Assembly (NCBI RefSeq): GCF_000017805.1
Contig: NC_009767.1
Span: 868,001 to 932,000 of the forward strand
Source of the DNA: Roseiflexus castenholzii DSM 13941
GTDB lineage: Bacteria > Chloroflexota > Chloroflexia > Chloroflexales > Roseiflexaceae
DNA: 64,000 bases
Reading direction: 5' to 3'
The first letter of the stretch is position 1. Every line of letters begins with the position of its first letter. The position numbers were made by a program, and so were the translations under genes. Below the pieces are notes generated by a model. It was not told the origin of the DNA. It saw nothing but the letters and a program-made list of their open reading frames with translations, and made no database searches. Below are positions 24,436 to 32,838 of the stretch, one piece after another.

Positions 24436-25252
24436 GTGCCCCGATTTGTGATGCCGACCCGCGAAGAGATTCACGAAGCCTACCTGCAAGGCGAGGAGGC
24501 GGTCGTTGCGTTGTTCGAACGGACGATCGGCTAATACCAATTACGATTGAAGATGCCGCATTCTTGTCATTCCGAGCGGGTTCGCGCAAGACCCCTCGCT
24601 CTGCTCGGGGTGACAATGCCGGATGTTCACAGGTAATTGGTATAACTTGCGACCCGGGTGCAGGCGCTGGAAGATCAAGCGGCCAGGAACAGCCGCAACA
24701 GCAGCAAGCCCCCCCTCCAGCGATGGGCTGAAGAAGCCTGCTCCGCGCAGTTTGCGCAAACGCAGCGGCAAGCAGAGCGGTGGACAGCCGGGTCACACAG
24801 GGCACACGCTGAAGAGGGTTGATCCGCCACACCACACGCAGGTACACCCTGTCAAGCGGTGCGCGCATTGCCAGGCTTCGCTGGAAGCGATCGCGGCGAG
24901 TGATGCGGAGAAGCGCCAGGTGTTCGATCTGCCGGTCGTCAGCATCGAAGTGACCGGGCCTCAGGCGGAGATCTCGCAGTGCCCGGTGTGTGGAGCGACG
25001 ACCCGATTCGCGTTCCCCGTTGGGGTGACGGAAGCGGTGCAGTCCGGCCCGTAGATCAAGGCGCAAGCGGTCTCCTTCAACCAGAACCGCCACATTTCCC
25101 TGGCGGATGCGCACACGTTCTGCCAGATTCGCAGCGACATCTCCACCGCCCGCAAGAATGGGCAGCGAGTGCTCGATGCACTCCAAAGGGCCTTGGACGG
25201 TGTGCCATGCTATCCTGCATGCCGTGCGCCGCACGCTCTCTCATCAGGGTGA
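24436..25252 (+). pseudogene. IS66-family transposase relic, itself interrupted
   Basis: The N-terminus of an IS66-type transposase is readable from 24436 or 24451: M-P-T-R-E-E-I-H-E-A-Y-L-Q-G-E-E, ending E-R-T-I-G at 24531. A dispersed repeat (24535-24642) follows, after which the coding resumes with L-A-T-R-V-Q-A-L-E-D-Q and N-S-R-N-S-S-K-P-P-S-S-D-G. A C7 run at about 24709 shifts the frame by one base. Then G-G-Q-P-G-H-T-G-H-T-L, a C-A-H-C...C-P-V-C zinc finger and I-E-V-T-G follow, with a TAG stop at 25052 in place of an Arg codon (V-Q-S-G-P-stop-I-K-A-Q-A-V). After N-R-H-I-S-L the whole catalytic core is deleted; only the C-terminal [15 protein letters not shown] remains. Non-functional. 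Confidence 0.85.
24535..24642. repeat. Dispersed palindromic repeat, copy C (inside IS66 transposase)
   Basis: The shortest complete copy, 108 bp, with ends TACCAATTACG and GTAATTGGTA. It is flanked on both sides by TAA (24532-24534 and 24643-24645), consistent with a three-base target duplication. It lacks the CCCTTCGCTTCGCTCAGGG module. Removing it with one TAA rejoins I-G-(stop/Q)-L-A-T-R. Confidence 0.88.
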
Positions 25253-25803
25253 GCAGTTACTATTTTTAGTGTCTTGGTGTCTTGGTGTCTTTGTGGTGAA
25301 AGAGATACCATGCGCAATGTCGGCGGCGAGTCGATCAACCTGGACGGCTGGATCATGTGCAGTTTCACGGGAAGTCAGATTCATCAGGGCGTCGGTGGAA
25401 CGCTGGCGCCGGGTGAAACGCGCGTCTTCAAGCATCCGGGGCGCGCAATCTGGAACAACCGGGAGACCGATCCGGGCGGATTGTACGACCCCCAAGGGAG
25501 GCTCATCTCCTCCTGGCCCGACCGGTGATCGGTCTGGGGATCATGCGCAGCGGCTCGCGCGTTCCGCCGCTGCGCGGTGCTCGTCTCCTCCTGGACAACC
25601 GATGCGTGTCACACGTGGCGGCTTGCATGCCTCGCCTGCTGCTCAGTGGCTCAAGCAATCTTCCGCGCGTCGAGAGATTGCTCTGTTCTCGTTCGCAATG
25701 AGACAGGCGCCGAATGCTCTTGTCCAATACCTCGATGCCTCCACTATTATCGGGATGGACGTGGGCCACCGGGGGGCGGCGCGCCATCGGTGAAGGTCGC
25801 CGT

Positions 25804-25983
25804 CTACCAGTTTCGTGCGTTGTTCACCAGCCAGACCAGCACGCCAATCAGGACGATTGCGCCAGCGGCGCTGAAGAAAGCGCTGAACAGGCTCACGAGC
25901 GCCTGAATCAGCGCTTCGAGCAACCAGCGTGCCGCACCGATTAGAACGACTGCCAGAACAATGGTCAGGATCAGGTCGAGCAT
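25804..25983 (-). CDS. Small membrane protein, two helices
   Basis: A 59-residue hydrophobic protein starting M-L-D-L-I-L-T-I-V-L-A-V-V-L-I-G and ending W-L-V-N-N-A-R. Two membrane segments (about residues 2-18 and 33-55) are separated by an amphipathic stretch with A-L-I-Q-A-L-V-S-L-F. An excellent ribosome site (AAGGAGGAG) precedes ATG 25983, which supports expression. Small two-helix proteins of this kind often modulate transporters or envelope stress; I do not recognise a family. It sits alone between the nuclease relic and the repeat array. Confidence 0.55.
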   Translation of the reverse strand: MLDLILTIVLAVVLIGAARWLLEALIQALVSLFSAFFSAAGAIVLIGVLVWLVNNARNW

Positions 25984-26391
25984 GGTTCTCCTCCTTCCCC
26001 GCCGGTATCGTCTCATCATTCACCAATAGCATACCCAAACCGTGTCCCTGGAACCTTCGAGATGGCTGTGCGGTCTCTCGCGCGATGCCATTGCGCGCCT
26101 CGTGTGAACCTCGCGCCTGCCTCTCCGTAGGCTCTCTCGATCCGCTGCCGGGGCATTGCGCTGGTGGGACGTGGTGCAGTGGGTCTGATGAGAGGAGGTT
26201 CTACCCGATCTACGCAGCGCCAACAGGGTTCGTCGCACAAAAGGCGTTGTCTCTTTTGCGTTCCGGGTCTATAGACAATCGCCGGGAATGATGTATAGTG
26301 GATATATGCGCATTGTAAGGATGGTCGCAGATCGAGGGGCGCCAGGCAAGGTGTATGGGTGAAGAAAACGTGTTCGATCTTTGAGGTCTTA
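25984..26391. other. Stretch without a recognisable gene
   Basis: About 400 bases between the small membrane protein and the first of two adjacent repeat copies. No frame with a good start, no hairpin terminator and no promoter of note. Confidence 0.5.
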
Positions 26392-26516
26392 TACCAATGA
26401 CGATTAAAGATACCGCATGCTTGTCATTCCGAGCGCAGCGAGGAATCGGCGCGGGTCGCGCACGACCCCTCGCGCTGCTTGGGGTGACCATGCCGGATGT
26501 TCACAGGTCATTGGTA
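26392..26516. repeat. Dispersed palindromic repeat, copy D
   Basis: 125 bp, ends TACCAATGACG and GTCATTGGTA. Contains the CATTCCGAGCGCAGCGAGGAATC module once. Directly followed by copy E. Confidence 0.88.
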
Positions 26517-26517
26517 T

Positions 26518-26656
26518 GATAGCTAAAGATGCCGCATGCGTGTCATTCCGAGCGCAGCGACTTGTCATTCCGAGCGCAGCGAGGAATCGCGCGGGTCGCA
26601 CACGACCCCTCGCGCTGCTCGGGGTGACCATGCCGGATGGTCACAGGTCATTGGTA
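26518..26656. repeat. Dispersed palindromic repeat, copy E (left tip degenerate)
   Basis: About 139 bp in tandem with copy D. The left tip is altered (begins near GATAGCTAAAGATGCCGCATG) but the right end GTCATTGGTA is intact. The CATTCCGAGCGCAGCGA module occurs twice. It ends 55 bases before the radical SAM start codon. Confidence 0.85.
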
Positions 26657-26711
26657 TGACAGCAAGGAGAGGAACGAGGAACGTAAGCCATCCAGAGGAA
26701 GAGGAGGACTC

Positions 26712-28211
26712 ATGAGCCACGAAAGTCCGTCCGTCGCAACGCCGCTCATACTGAGTGCGGCAGACGTTGCACAGCAGGGGATAGATGCCGCCGAGACGGA
26801 CTGTTTCACTCCGCCGGAGACCGACTGCGCATGTCCGTCGGAACGCCCTCTCTTTTCTTCCGACATAGTCGTGGACGAGGCGGTTGCGTACTCTATGCCT
26901 GCGCTGCACACCGACGCGCTGCCCGGCGGCTCCATCCTCGCTTTCAACCCTCTGGGCAACACCGGCGTTGTGGCGCTCGACAATGCGGCATGGGCGCTGT
27001 TGAATCGCTTTCGCCAGCCCCGATTGCTGGCGGATGCTGCCGGAGAAGATGACGCGCTGTATCGGGCTGCGCGGCGTCTTGCCGAACTCGAATTGCTCCA
27101 GCGCGCGGATCGACCGGTGCGTACACCGCGCACAGCGTCGCAAACCCTCACAGCCTGGCTGCACGTCACCAATGAGTGCAACCTGCGCTGCGACTACTGT
27201 TACATCAGCAAAACGCCGGATGCTATGGACATTGCGCGCGGCAGGCGCGCGGTTGATGCAGTGGTGCGTTCTGCTCTGGCGCACGGATTTCGCCGAATAA
27301 AACTGAAGTATGCCGGCGGCGAAGCGACGCTGAATGCTCCGCTCGTTGTTCTAACGCATAAGTATGCGCGCGAATGTGCCGATGGACACCGACTGGCGCT
27401 CGATGGAGTAGTGCTCAGCAATGGCGTGGCGCTCGGCAGCCGCCTGATCCGCGCCCTGCGCGACAGCGGCTTGCGGTTGATGATCTCACTCGACGGCGTC
27501 GGCGACGCGCATGATGCTACCCGCCGCTTCGTCAATGGGCGCGGTTCGTTCAGCCATGTCGCGCGGACGCTCGACCGGCTGGCGGAGCATGGCGTCATCC
27601 CTTCGATTTCGATCACGGTGTCGCACCGCAACCTTGCCGGATTGCCTGCGACGGTCGAATACGTCCTGGATCGCGGGTTGCCTTTTTCGCTCAACTTTTA
27701 CCGTGAAAATCAATGTTCCGCCAATGCTGCCGATCTCTCTTTCCAGGACGACCAGATCATTGCCGCAATGCGCGAAGCGTTCGGCGTCATTGCGCGGCGC
27801 CTCCCGCGTCACAGTCTGCTCAGCGCGCTCGTCGATCTGGCGCGGCTCGACACACCGCACGACCGACCGTGCGGCGCCGGACATTCGTACATGGTCATCG
27901 ACCATCGTGGTGGTGTGGCGACGTGCCACATGGCGATCGAGCGCACCGTTGCCGATGTGGCAGTACCCGATCCGTTGCTCCTCATCCACGAAGACGCTAT
28001 CGGCATTCGGAACGTGCCGGTCGATGAAAAGGAAGGGTGCCGGACGTGTCTATGGCGCTACTGGTGTGCGGGGGGATGTCCGGCGCTGACGCATCGCATC
28101 ACCGGACGGTACGACGTGAAATCGCCGAACTGCCGCATCTACCAGACGCTCTTTCCCGAAGCGCTGCGCCTGGAAGGGATGCGGTTGCTACGGTACGGAA
28201 GAATGGCATAG
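26712..28211 (+). CDS. Radical SAM/SPASM-domain protein (anSME/peptide-maturase type)
   Basis: A 499-residue iron-sulfur enzyme. The SAM-cluster motif C-N-L-R-C-D-Y-C is at residues 156-163, followed by the G-G-E motif in K-Y-A-G-G-E-A-T-L-N. A C-terminal SPASM domain carries C-G-A-G-H, A-T-C-H-M, C-R-T-C-L-W-R-Y-W-C-A-G-G-C-P and N-C-R-I-Y, enough cysteines for two auxiliary clusters. SPASM enzymes modify peptides or proteins (sulfatase maturases, RiPP maturases). A separate N-terminal region of about 150 residues includes a cysteine-rich stretch (C-F-T-P-P-E-T-D-C-A-C-P, residues 31-42) and a PqqD-like segment (F-N-P-L-G-N-T-G-V-V-A-L-D-N), which may bind the substrate peptide. The start has AGGAGGA upstream. 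No precursor peptide is evident nearby. Confidence 0.85.
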   Translation: MSHESPSVATPLILSAADVAQQGIDAAETDCFTPPETDCACPSERPLFSSDIVVDEAVAYSMPALHTDALPGGSILAFNPLGNTGVVALDNAAWALLNRFRQPRLLADAAGEDDALYRAARRLAELELLQRADRPVRTPRTASQTLTAWLHVTNECNLRCDYCYISKTPDAMDIARGRRAVDAVVRSALAHGFRRIKLKYAGGEATLNAPLVVLTHKYARECADGHRLALDGVVLSNGVALGSRLIRALRDSGLRLMISLDGVGDAHDATRRFVNGRGSFSHVARTLDRLAEHGVIPSISITVSHRNLAGLPATVEYVLDRGLPFSLNFYRENQCSANAADLSFQDDQIIAAMREAFGVIARRLPRHSLLSALVDLARLDTPHDRPCGAGHSYMVIDHRGGVATCHMAIERTVADVAVPDPLLLIHEDAIGIRNVPVDEKEGCRTCLWRYWCAGGCPALTHRITGRYDVKSPNCRIYQTLFPEALRLEGMRLLRYGRMA

Positions 28212-28217
28212 CGCCAA

Positions 28218-31200
28218 TCACAAGAACTCCCCAAGCAGGAGCGCGCGGCTTTCGAGCAGATCGCGTAGTGCGGACCTTCCCGACGAATACGTGCGCTCGA
28301 CAGATTCGATCGCGCGCGCGACGACGTTCAGTTGATCGGAGTCGAGCGCTTTCATCAGGTTGTACACCTTATTCTGCACATCCTGAACCCTGGCGTCGCG
28401 CAGGTTGTATAACCGGTCGTACTCGAAGGCGAGCGCGTAGTGACGGGTTGCCTGATCGAGCGCATCATCGGCAGAAGCGACTGAGGCGGTTGCTCCTGCG
28501 CCGAACAGGTTGGCGAGATGCGCATATTCTTCGGCGATTGCCGAAAGACGTGACGGCGATTGAACAGCGGCGAACAGCCGGTCGCCGATCAACATATGGA
28601 TTCTGGCGAGTTGCGTGAACAGGCGTCGGGCGAGAATGATCGGACTCTCCGGGTCGGGACGTCTATGCTCGGTGATTATGTAATCGGGCGGGATCGCCTC
28701 TTTCGCCTGTGTCAGTCCGCGTAACACAAGATCCCACCGCTCGACATTGACCCCAACATAAGCGATGTTGACCAGCGCATCGACATGACGAAACGCATTG
28801 CCGGTTTCCTGCGCCAGCCTTGCCGCCTTCTCCAGTGCGCGGAGACTCTTGTTCACCACATCTTCCAATGCTTCTTTCGGCGTCGAATGATCGTGGAGGA
28901 TGCCCGCCATATCACGCAGGGCGCACCCTGCTTCGATCAACGACTCAATCTGGCGTAATCGGTCTCCCATATCTTCAAAGATGCGGTATGCCTCGTCGGC
29001 ATAATCACCCGCTTCGCGCAACACGTCCATCCGCTCCTGCGGATCGTCGTCCCGACGGACCGAACGGCGCAGCGCCTCGGCGAGATTGCGCAGCGCCAGC
29101 CCCATGCCCAGGCGATACTCGACTGCCTGGCACAGGCGCAGCGCGCGTTCGGCGTTCTCTTTCGCTGCCGCATACGCACCGGTGTAGACGAGCGCCAGCG
29201 ACAATGTCGCGGAGCTGATACCGATCAACGCACGCGATCCCAATCGTCTGCGAAGGTCGCGCGCCTCTTCGATCAGCGCCAATCCATTCGCGCTATTTCC
29301 TTCTTCGACTTCGACGAACCCCAGGTTGTTCAGGGTCCATGCCAGGCAGATGGGGACATCGACCTGTCGCCAGAGCGCGGCGGCGCGGCGATATGCCTCG
29401 ATTGCCGGGCGCGTTTGCCCACGAGCGCGCAGGCTGAATCCGCGTGCGTGGTACATCAGCGCCAGCAGGCTTTGAGCGCGCCACCGACGCGCCTCGGAGA
29501 CATCGGTGGACCTTGAGCGAACGAGAGGGACCAGAATCTTTTCGGCTGCGTCGAGCAACCGGTCGGTCGCGGCGCTATCCTGATACTCTTCCTTTGCCCT
29601 GCCGGTGCGCGCGAGCGCCTCCCATACATCGAGCGCCGCTTCGGTCGTGCGTCCTGCGGTCGCCAGAATATCGGGATGTTCCCGGCGCAACAAGTCTGCT
29701 TCCCGCACGACGCCATCGTAGTCGTTCGCAGCATAGCGGCGGGCAACCGGGCGAATGGCGGTCACACCCTGCACCACTTCGCGTTCCATCCCATCGATGG
29801 ATGATTGCTCTTCTGAAGAGGCGCGTTCGTCGAGGAACGCCAGGATCTCCGCCTGCAACTGAATGTCGAGCATGGTGTTGCCGGTGAATACGGCGTAGAA
29901 GGTATCGCGGAAATACTCGCGGAACCCTTCGAGTGGATTAAGGCGCAGATGATAGGAAAGCCGGTCGATCAGCAGTTCCTGCATCTCCTGCTGAACCGCA
30001 GCAATCCGGTCATAGTCGATGCGCGGCGCGAAGCCGGCAGCGCGCCGCGGTTGTTCAATCGGCGCGTATAGGTCGTCGAGGTCTTTGCGGCGCTCCTCGA
30101 TTCGCCGGTCGTACCATTCGATAATGGCAGTGTTGACACGCTGTGCTTCAGGGGCATCGTCCGGCGCGCTATAGATCTGCCGGTTCAGAATGGCATACAT
30201 CTCGTCGTGCAGAAAGTAACGCTCGCCGCGCACCTTGACGAAGGACAGACGCTCGATCATGGCGAGGCGATGGCGTGCTTCGTCGGGCAAGATGTCAAGG
30301 AGATGCGCCAGCAATCCGGCATCCACGCCCTTCGGCGCGCGCCCCAGGGTCTGGAGGGTGTCCTTGATTTCTCCCGCGCTCATCATGCGCGCGATTAACT
30401 GCTCTTCGAGCAACTCACGCGCACGCGCCGGCTCGGTTCCGGTCTCGAAAATCGCCGGCAACCTGCCAAACCCGGCAACGCTGATGTAATCCGCCAACAG
30501 CGCCAGCAGGATCGGCAACCCGCCCGAATACCGATGGATTTGCTCCCTGCGCTGCGGCGTCAGGCTGCGCAACGTGTCGGCGACTGTCGTTTCCCCGGCA
30601 GCATCGGCCGCCTTTGCCACAGCGTCGAGATAGGCGTCTGTTTCGTCTTTAGTAAACGGTGTGATTTCGATAGATGTCAGATGGATCGCGGATTGACGTT
30701 GAAGCGCCGGAAACAGATGCTTGATCTGATTGCGTCCGGCGATGAGCAGCGTGACATTCCCCCAGGCAGGCAGCGACTCGACCAGCCACTCCCACGATTG
30801 CGCCACCTGAAAGGGCGGGCGCTCCTCGCTGGCGCCGTAGGCGATGCGTTCGAGGGTGTCGAGCGCAATCACAACACGCCGATCCTGCGAAAAACGTTTG
30901 AGATCGGCGGCAAAGGCGTGCAATGCCTCTGTGGTAAGCGTCGCAATCTGACCAACATCACCGGAAGCCTGCACTTTTCGCTGCTGATCATGCGCCTGCT
31001 CGAAGGCGTGAAACGGTCCGCCTTTGTCAACGTCAAGCGATGCGTAGAGTGCGTGAGCCAGATCCAGGCTGCTATGGTAGCGAATGTCGTACAGGTCGAT
31101 CAAGCGCTTCGCTGCGTAAATGGCGCCGGCAGCACGCGGTTTCAGCGCATCGACCAGAATGCGGGTCTTGCCGATGCCGCCGGGTCCGTGCAGCGCCACA

Positions 31201-31313
31201 ATCGCAGGACCGGCAACATCGCGGATCGCTGCATCGATCTGCTGGAGGATTGCTGCGCGCCCGATCAGATCGGGCGTCGCCCACGCGCCGGTGTAGCGTT
31301 CACCTTCAGGCAT
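28218..31313 (-). CDS. STAND-type NTPase with TPR C-terminus
   Basis: A 1031-residue cytosolic protein. Residues 1-330 are a STAND/AAA-type NTPase: Walker A G-P-G-G-I-G-K-T at 43-50, Walker B in V-V-I-A-L-D-T-L-E near 145-153, a sensor-like L-I-A-G-R-N and S-G-G-L-P-I-L-L (the G-x-P motif of STAND proteins) near 264-271. A winged-helix-like segment follows (about 330-420, E-R-Y-F-L-H-D-E-M). From about 560 to 960 helical hairpins with TPR character recur (for example A-I-E-A-Y-R-R-A-A-A-L-W and L-A-W-T-L-N-N-L-G). STAND-TPR proteins act as ligand-triggered oligomerising switches in signalling, apoptosis-like responses and phage sensing. It is last in a seven-gene minus-strand run and starts 18 bases after the previous gene. 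It has no obvious effector domain of its own. Confidence 0.78.
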   Translation of the reverse strand: MPEGERYTGAWATPDLIGRAAILQQIDAAIRDVAGPAIVALHGPGGIGKTRILVDALKPRAAGAIYAAKRLIDLYDIRYHSSLDLAHALYASLDVDKGGPFHAFEQAHDQQRKVQASGDVGQIATLTTEALHAFAADLKRFSQDRRVVIALDTLERIAYGASEERPPFQVAQSWEWLVESLPAWGNVTLLIAGRNQIKHLFPALQRQSAIHLTSIEITPFTKDETDAYLDAVAKAADAAGETTVADTLRSLTPQRREQIHRYSGGLPILLALLADYISVAGFGRLPAIFETGTEPARARELLEEQLIARMMSAGEIKDTLQTLGRAPKGVDAGLLAHLLDILPDEARHRLAMIERLSFVKVRGERYFLHDEMYAILNRQIYSAPDDAPEAQRVNTAIIEWYDRRIEERRKDLDDLYAPIEQPRRAAGFAPRIDYDRIAAVQQEMQELLIDRLSYHLRLNPLEGFREYFRDTFYAVFTGNTMLDIQLQAEILAFLDERASSEEQSSIDGMEREVVQGVTAIRPVARRYAANDYDGVVREADLLRREHPDILATAGRTTEAALDVWEALARTGRAKEEYQDSAATDRLLDAAEKILVPLVRSRSTDVSEARRWRAQSLLALMYHARGFSLRARGQTRPAIEAYRRAAALWRQVDVPICLAWTLNNLGFVEVEEGNSANGLALIEEARDLRRRLGSRALIGISSATLSLALVYTGAYAAAKENAERALRLCQAVEYRLGMGLALRNLAEALRRSVRRDDDPQERMDVLREAGDYADEAYRIFEDMGDRLRQIESLIEAGCALRDMAGILHDHSTPKEALEDVVNKSLRALEKAARLAQETGNAFRHVDALVNIAYVGVNVERWDLVLRGLTQAKEAIPPDYIITEHRRPDPESPIILARRLFTQLARIHMLIGDRLFAAVQSPSRLSAIAEEYAHLANLFGAGATASVASADDALDQATRHYALAFEYDRLYNLRDARVQDVQNKVYNLMKALDSDQLNVVARAIESVERTYSSGRSALRDLLESRALLLGEFL

Positions 31314-31331
31314 GGGAGCCTCCTCGATTAT

Positions 31332-32729
31332 CTATCTCTCGCCAACGGTCGTGTCGGCTGCTTCCTTCAGCGCCGCAATATGAAATGTAGCCCGCTCACG
31401 GTAATACGCACTCCGGTACGCATTTCCCCATTCCTGATACAACGTTGCCGCACATTCGTGCAGGCGCTTCCATATCTCACGATGGGCGCGTTTCAGGAAC
31501 GCTTCGAGCACCGCGCGCACCGCTTCATCCAGCACGTAGCGTTTGTCCTGCCAGCGCATCAGGTGCGTGTCGAGCAGGCGATCCCGCAGTTTGCGCATTG
31601 CCGGCAGTGCATACGCCGATCCTTCGGGCGCCTGATTACGCCGTGCTGCCAGGAGATAGGGCATTTCGTTCTCACGGAATCCGTCTCTGAGGACGCACAG
31701 CGCCTCGAACGCCTCACGCAGGCTGGAGCGGTCGTCAACCGGCACGACCTCGAGCAGGCGGTCGGCGACCTGTTCAAGAATCTCGGCGTCGATATGCGTC
31801 GCTTTCAATGCGCTCTCCAGTCGTCTGGCATCGTTGCGCTGATGATCCGGCAATGTGTCGAGCGCCCGACGCACCAGCGCATCGGCGAGCAGATAGTTGG
31901 TGAGCGGGTACCCGCCGCCCAGCGTGATGACCTGTTCCGCCAGCCGGATCATCGCCTCTTCCGACAGACGATTGACCGTTTCTGGCAGATCGGGCGTTTC
32001 GCGAAACGAGCGACGGATCTGTTCGGCAACCTGTTCGACGGCGAAGGGAATAAGAGGTTGCTCATCCTTCTCGGTGCGCAGATAGGGCGACTTCCAGAGA
32101 TACGGTCGTCCACGCCCGGTCATCACGATCAACACCCGCGGCAACGCTGCCAGCGCCGCCAGCACATGCCGTTCCAGAACGTCGAGAAAAACCTGATCGG
32201 TCTCGAAGACCGAGTCGAGGATCAGGCAGATCAGGAGGTTCGACTCCCGCTCGAGTTCCTGTTTGACGTCCTGCGCAAACCAGGCGGAGAGATCGCGCAC
32301 CGGCGCGAATGGAGCGCGGACGACATGCAGTTGTTCTGCCAGCCAGTTCAGCATGCGCCTGAGAACCGGCTCACATTTCTGCTCGTCTCCGCCGGCGACG
32401 AGCAAGGCTTCTTCGCGGGTGATATGCCACTCTCCCTCTGGCGCGATGGTGTCGATGGCAGGGTCAAATGGCGGGGTCAGGTTGATCAGAAATGACACAA
32501 TACGATGCTGCGGTAACCGGCGCGGCGCTTCCTCTCGCAAAACGTACCGGTGGAGGTGGATTGCCAGCCAACTTTTGCCCAAACCGCGTTCGCCACGAAA
32601 CACGATTGTCGGTGCGTGTTCCGCTTTTCCATACGCAATTCCCTGGAGAGTCTCCGTCACCCGTCGGATTTCGGCTTCGCGGTTGACGAAAAGCCCCGGA
32701 CTGTATGCCGGGGGTCCAGGCAGTGTCAT
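31332..32729 (-). CDS. P-loop ATPase (AAA/STAND-like) of the NurA-HerA cluster
   Basis: A 465-residue protein with an N-terminal ATPase domain: F-V-N-R-E-A-E-I at residues 14-21 (the box that precedes the P-loop in STAND/ORC-type ATPases), Walker A F-R-G-E-R-G-L-G-K-S at 44-53, Walker B L-L-I-C-L-I-L-D near 155 and V-L-I-V-M-T-G-R-G-R (sensor 1) near 184-193. The C-terminal half is helical with a winged-helix-like part (D-K-R-Y-V-L-D-E-A-V). No nuclease or membrane part is seen. ATG 32729 has GGGAGGA upstream; the frame extends further upstream without a site. It shares the sensor layout of its downstream neighbour, suggesting the two arose by duplication. Confidence 0.7.
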   Translation of the reverse strand: MTLPGPPAYSPGLFVNREAEIRRVTETLQGIAYGKAEHAPTIVFRGERGLGKSWLAIHLHRYVLREEAPRRLPQHRIVSFLINLTPPFDPAIDTIAPEGEWHITREEALLVAGGDEQKCEPVLRRMLNWLAEQLHVVRAPFAPVRDLSAWFAQDVKQELERESNLLICLILDSVFETDQVFLDVLERHVLAALAALPRVLIVMTGRGRPYLWKSPYLRTEKDEQPLIPFAVEQVAEQIRRSFRETPDLPETVNRLSEEAMIRLAEQVITLGGGYPLTNYLLADALVRRALDTLPDHQRNDARRLESALKATHIDAEILEQVADRLLEVVPVDDRSSLREAFEALCVLRDGFRENEMPYLLAARRNQAPEGSAYALPAMRKLRDRLLDTHLMRWQDKRYVLDEAVRAVLEAFLKRAHREIWKRLHECAATLYQEWGNAYRSAYYRERATFHIAALKEAADTTVGER

Positions 32730-32838
32730 AAGATCCTCCCTCGTTCGGCAAAGCGCAGAATCGTTGCCGCGCGGGGAGCGCAGGCGGCTCACCCATATGC
32801 GCGCAAGTGGCGCACGCTCCCTGCGCCATGCAGGTGTC

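Larger units (their letters stand above)
23869..25528 (+). pseudogene. Secreted SNase-like nuclease with lamin-tail domain, split by an IS66 relic
   Basis: Two separated pieces look like one gene. The 5' piece (23869-24195) has a signal peptide ending near V-S-G-A, a Ser/Thr/Pro linker and the start of a staphylococcal-nuclease domain: V-V-D-G-D-T-L-D-A near residue 75, then W-I-G-V-D-T-P-E-T (Asp residues that bind calcium). Similarity stops at H-P-A-R-P-V, near 24190, where a repeat begins. The 3' piece (25310-25528) reads R-N-V-G-G-E-S-I-N-L-D-G-W and H-P-G-R-A-I-W-N-N-R-E, the end of a lamin-tail domain. Nuclease plus lamin-tail proteins are a known combination. The missing middle (rest of the nuclease and start of the tail) is replaced by about 1.1 kb of IS66 and repeat sequence. 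Confidence 0.72.

Noticed and set aside
25602..25793. Plus-strand frame of about 63 codons
   Set aside because: No ribosome site, arginine-rich, no recognisable motif.
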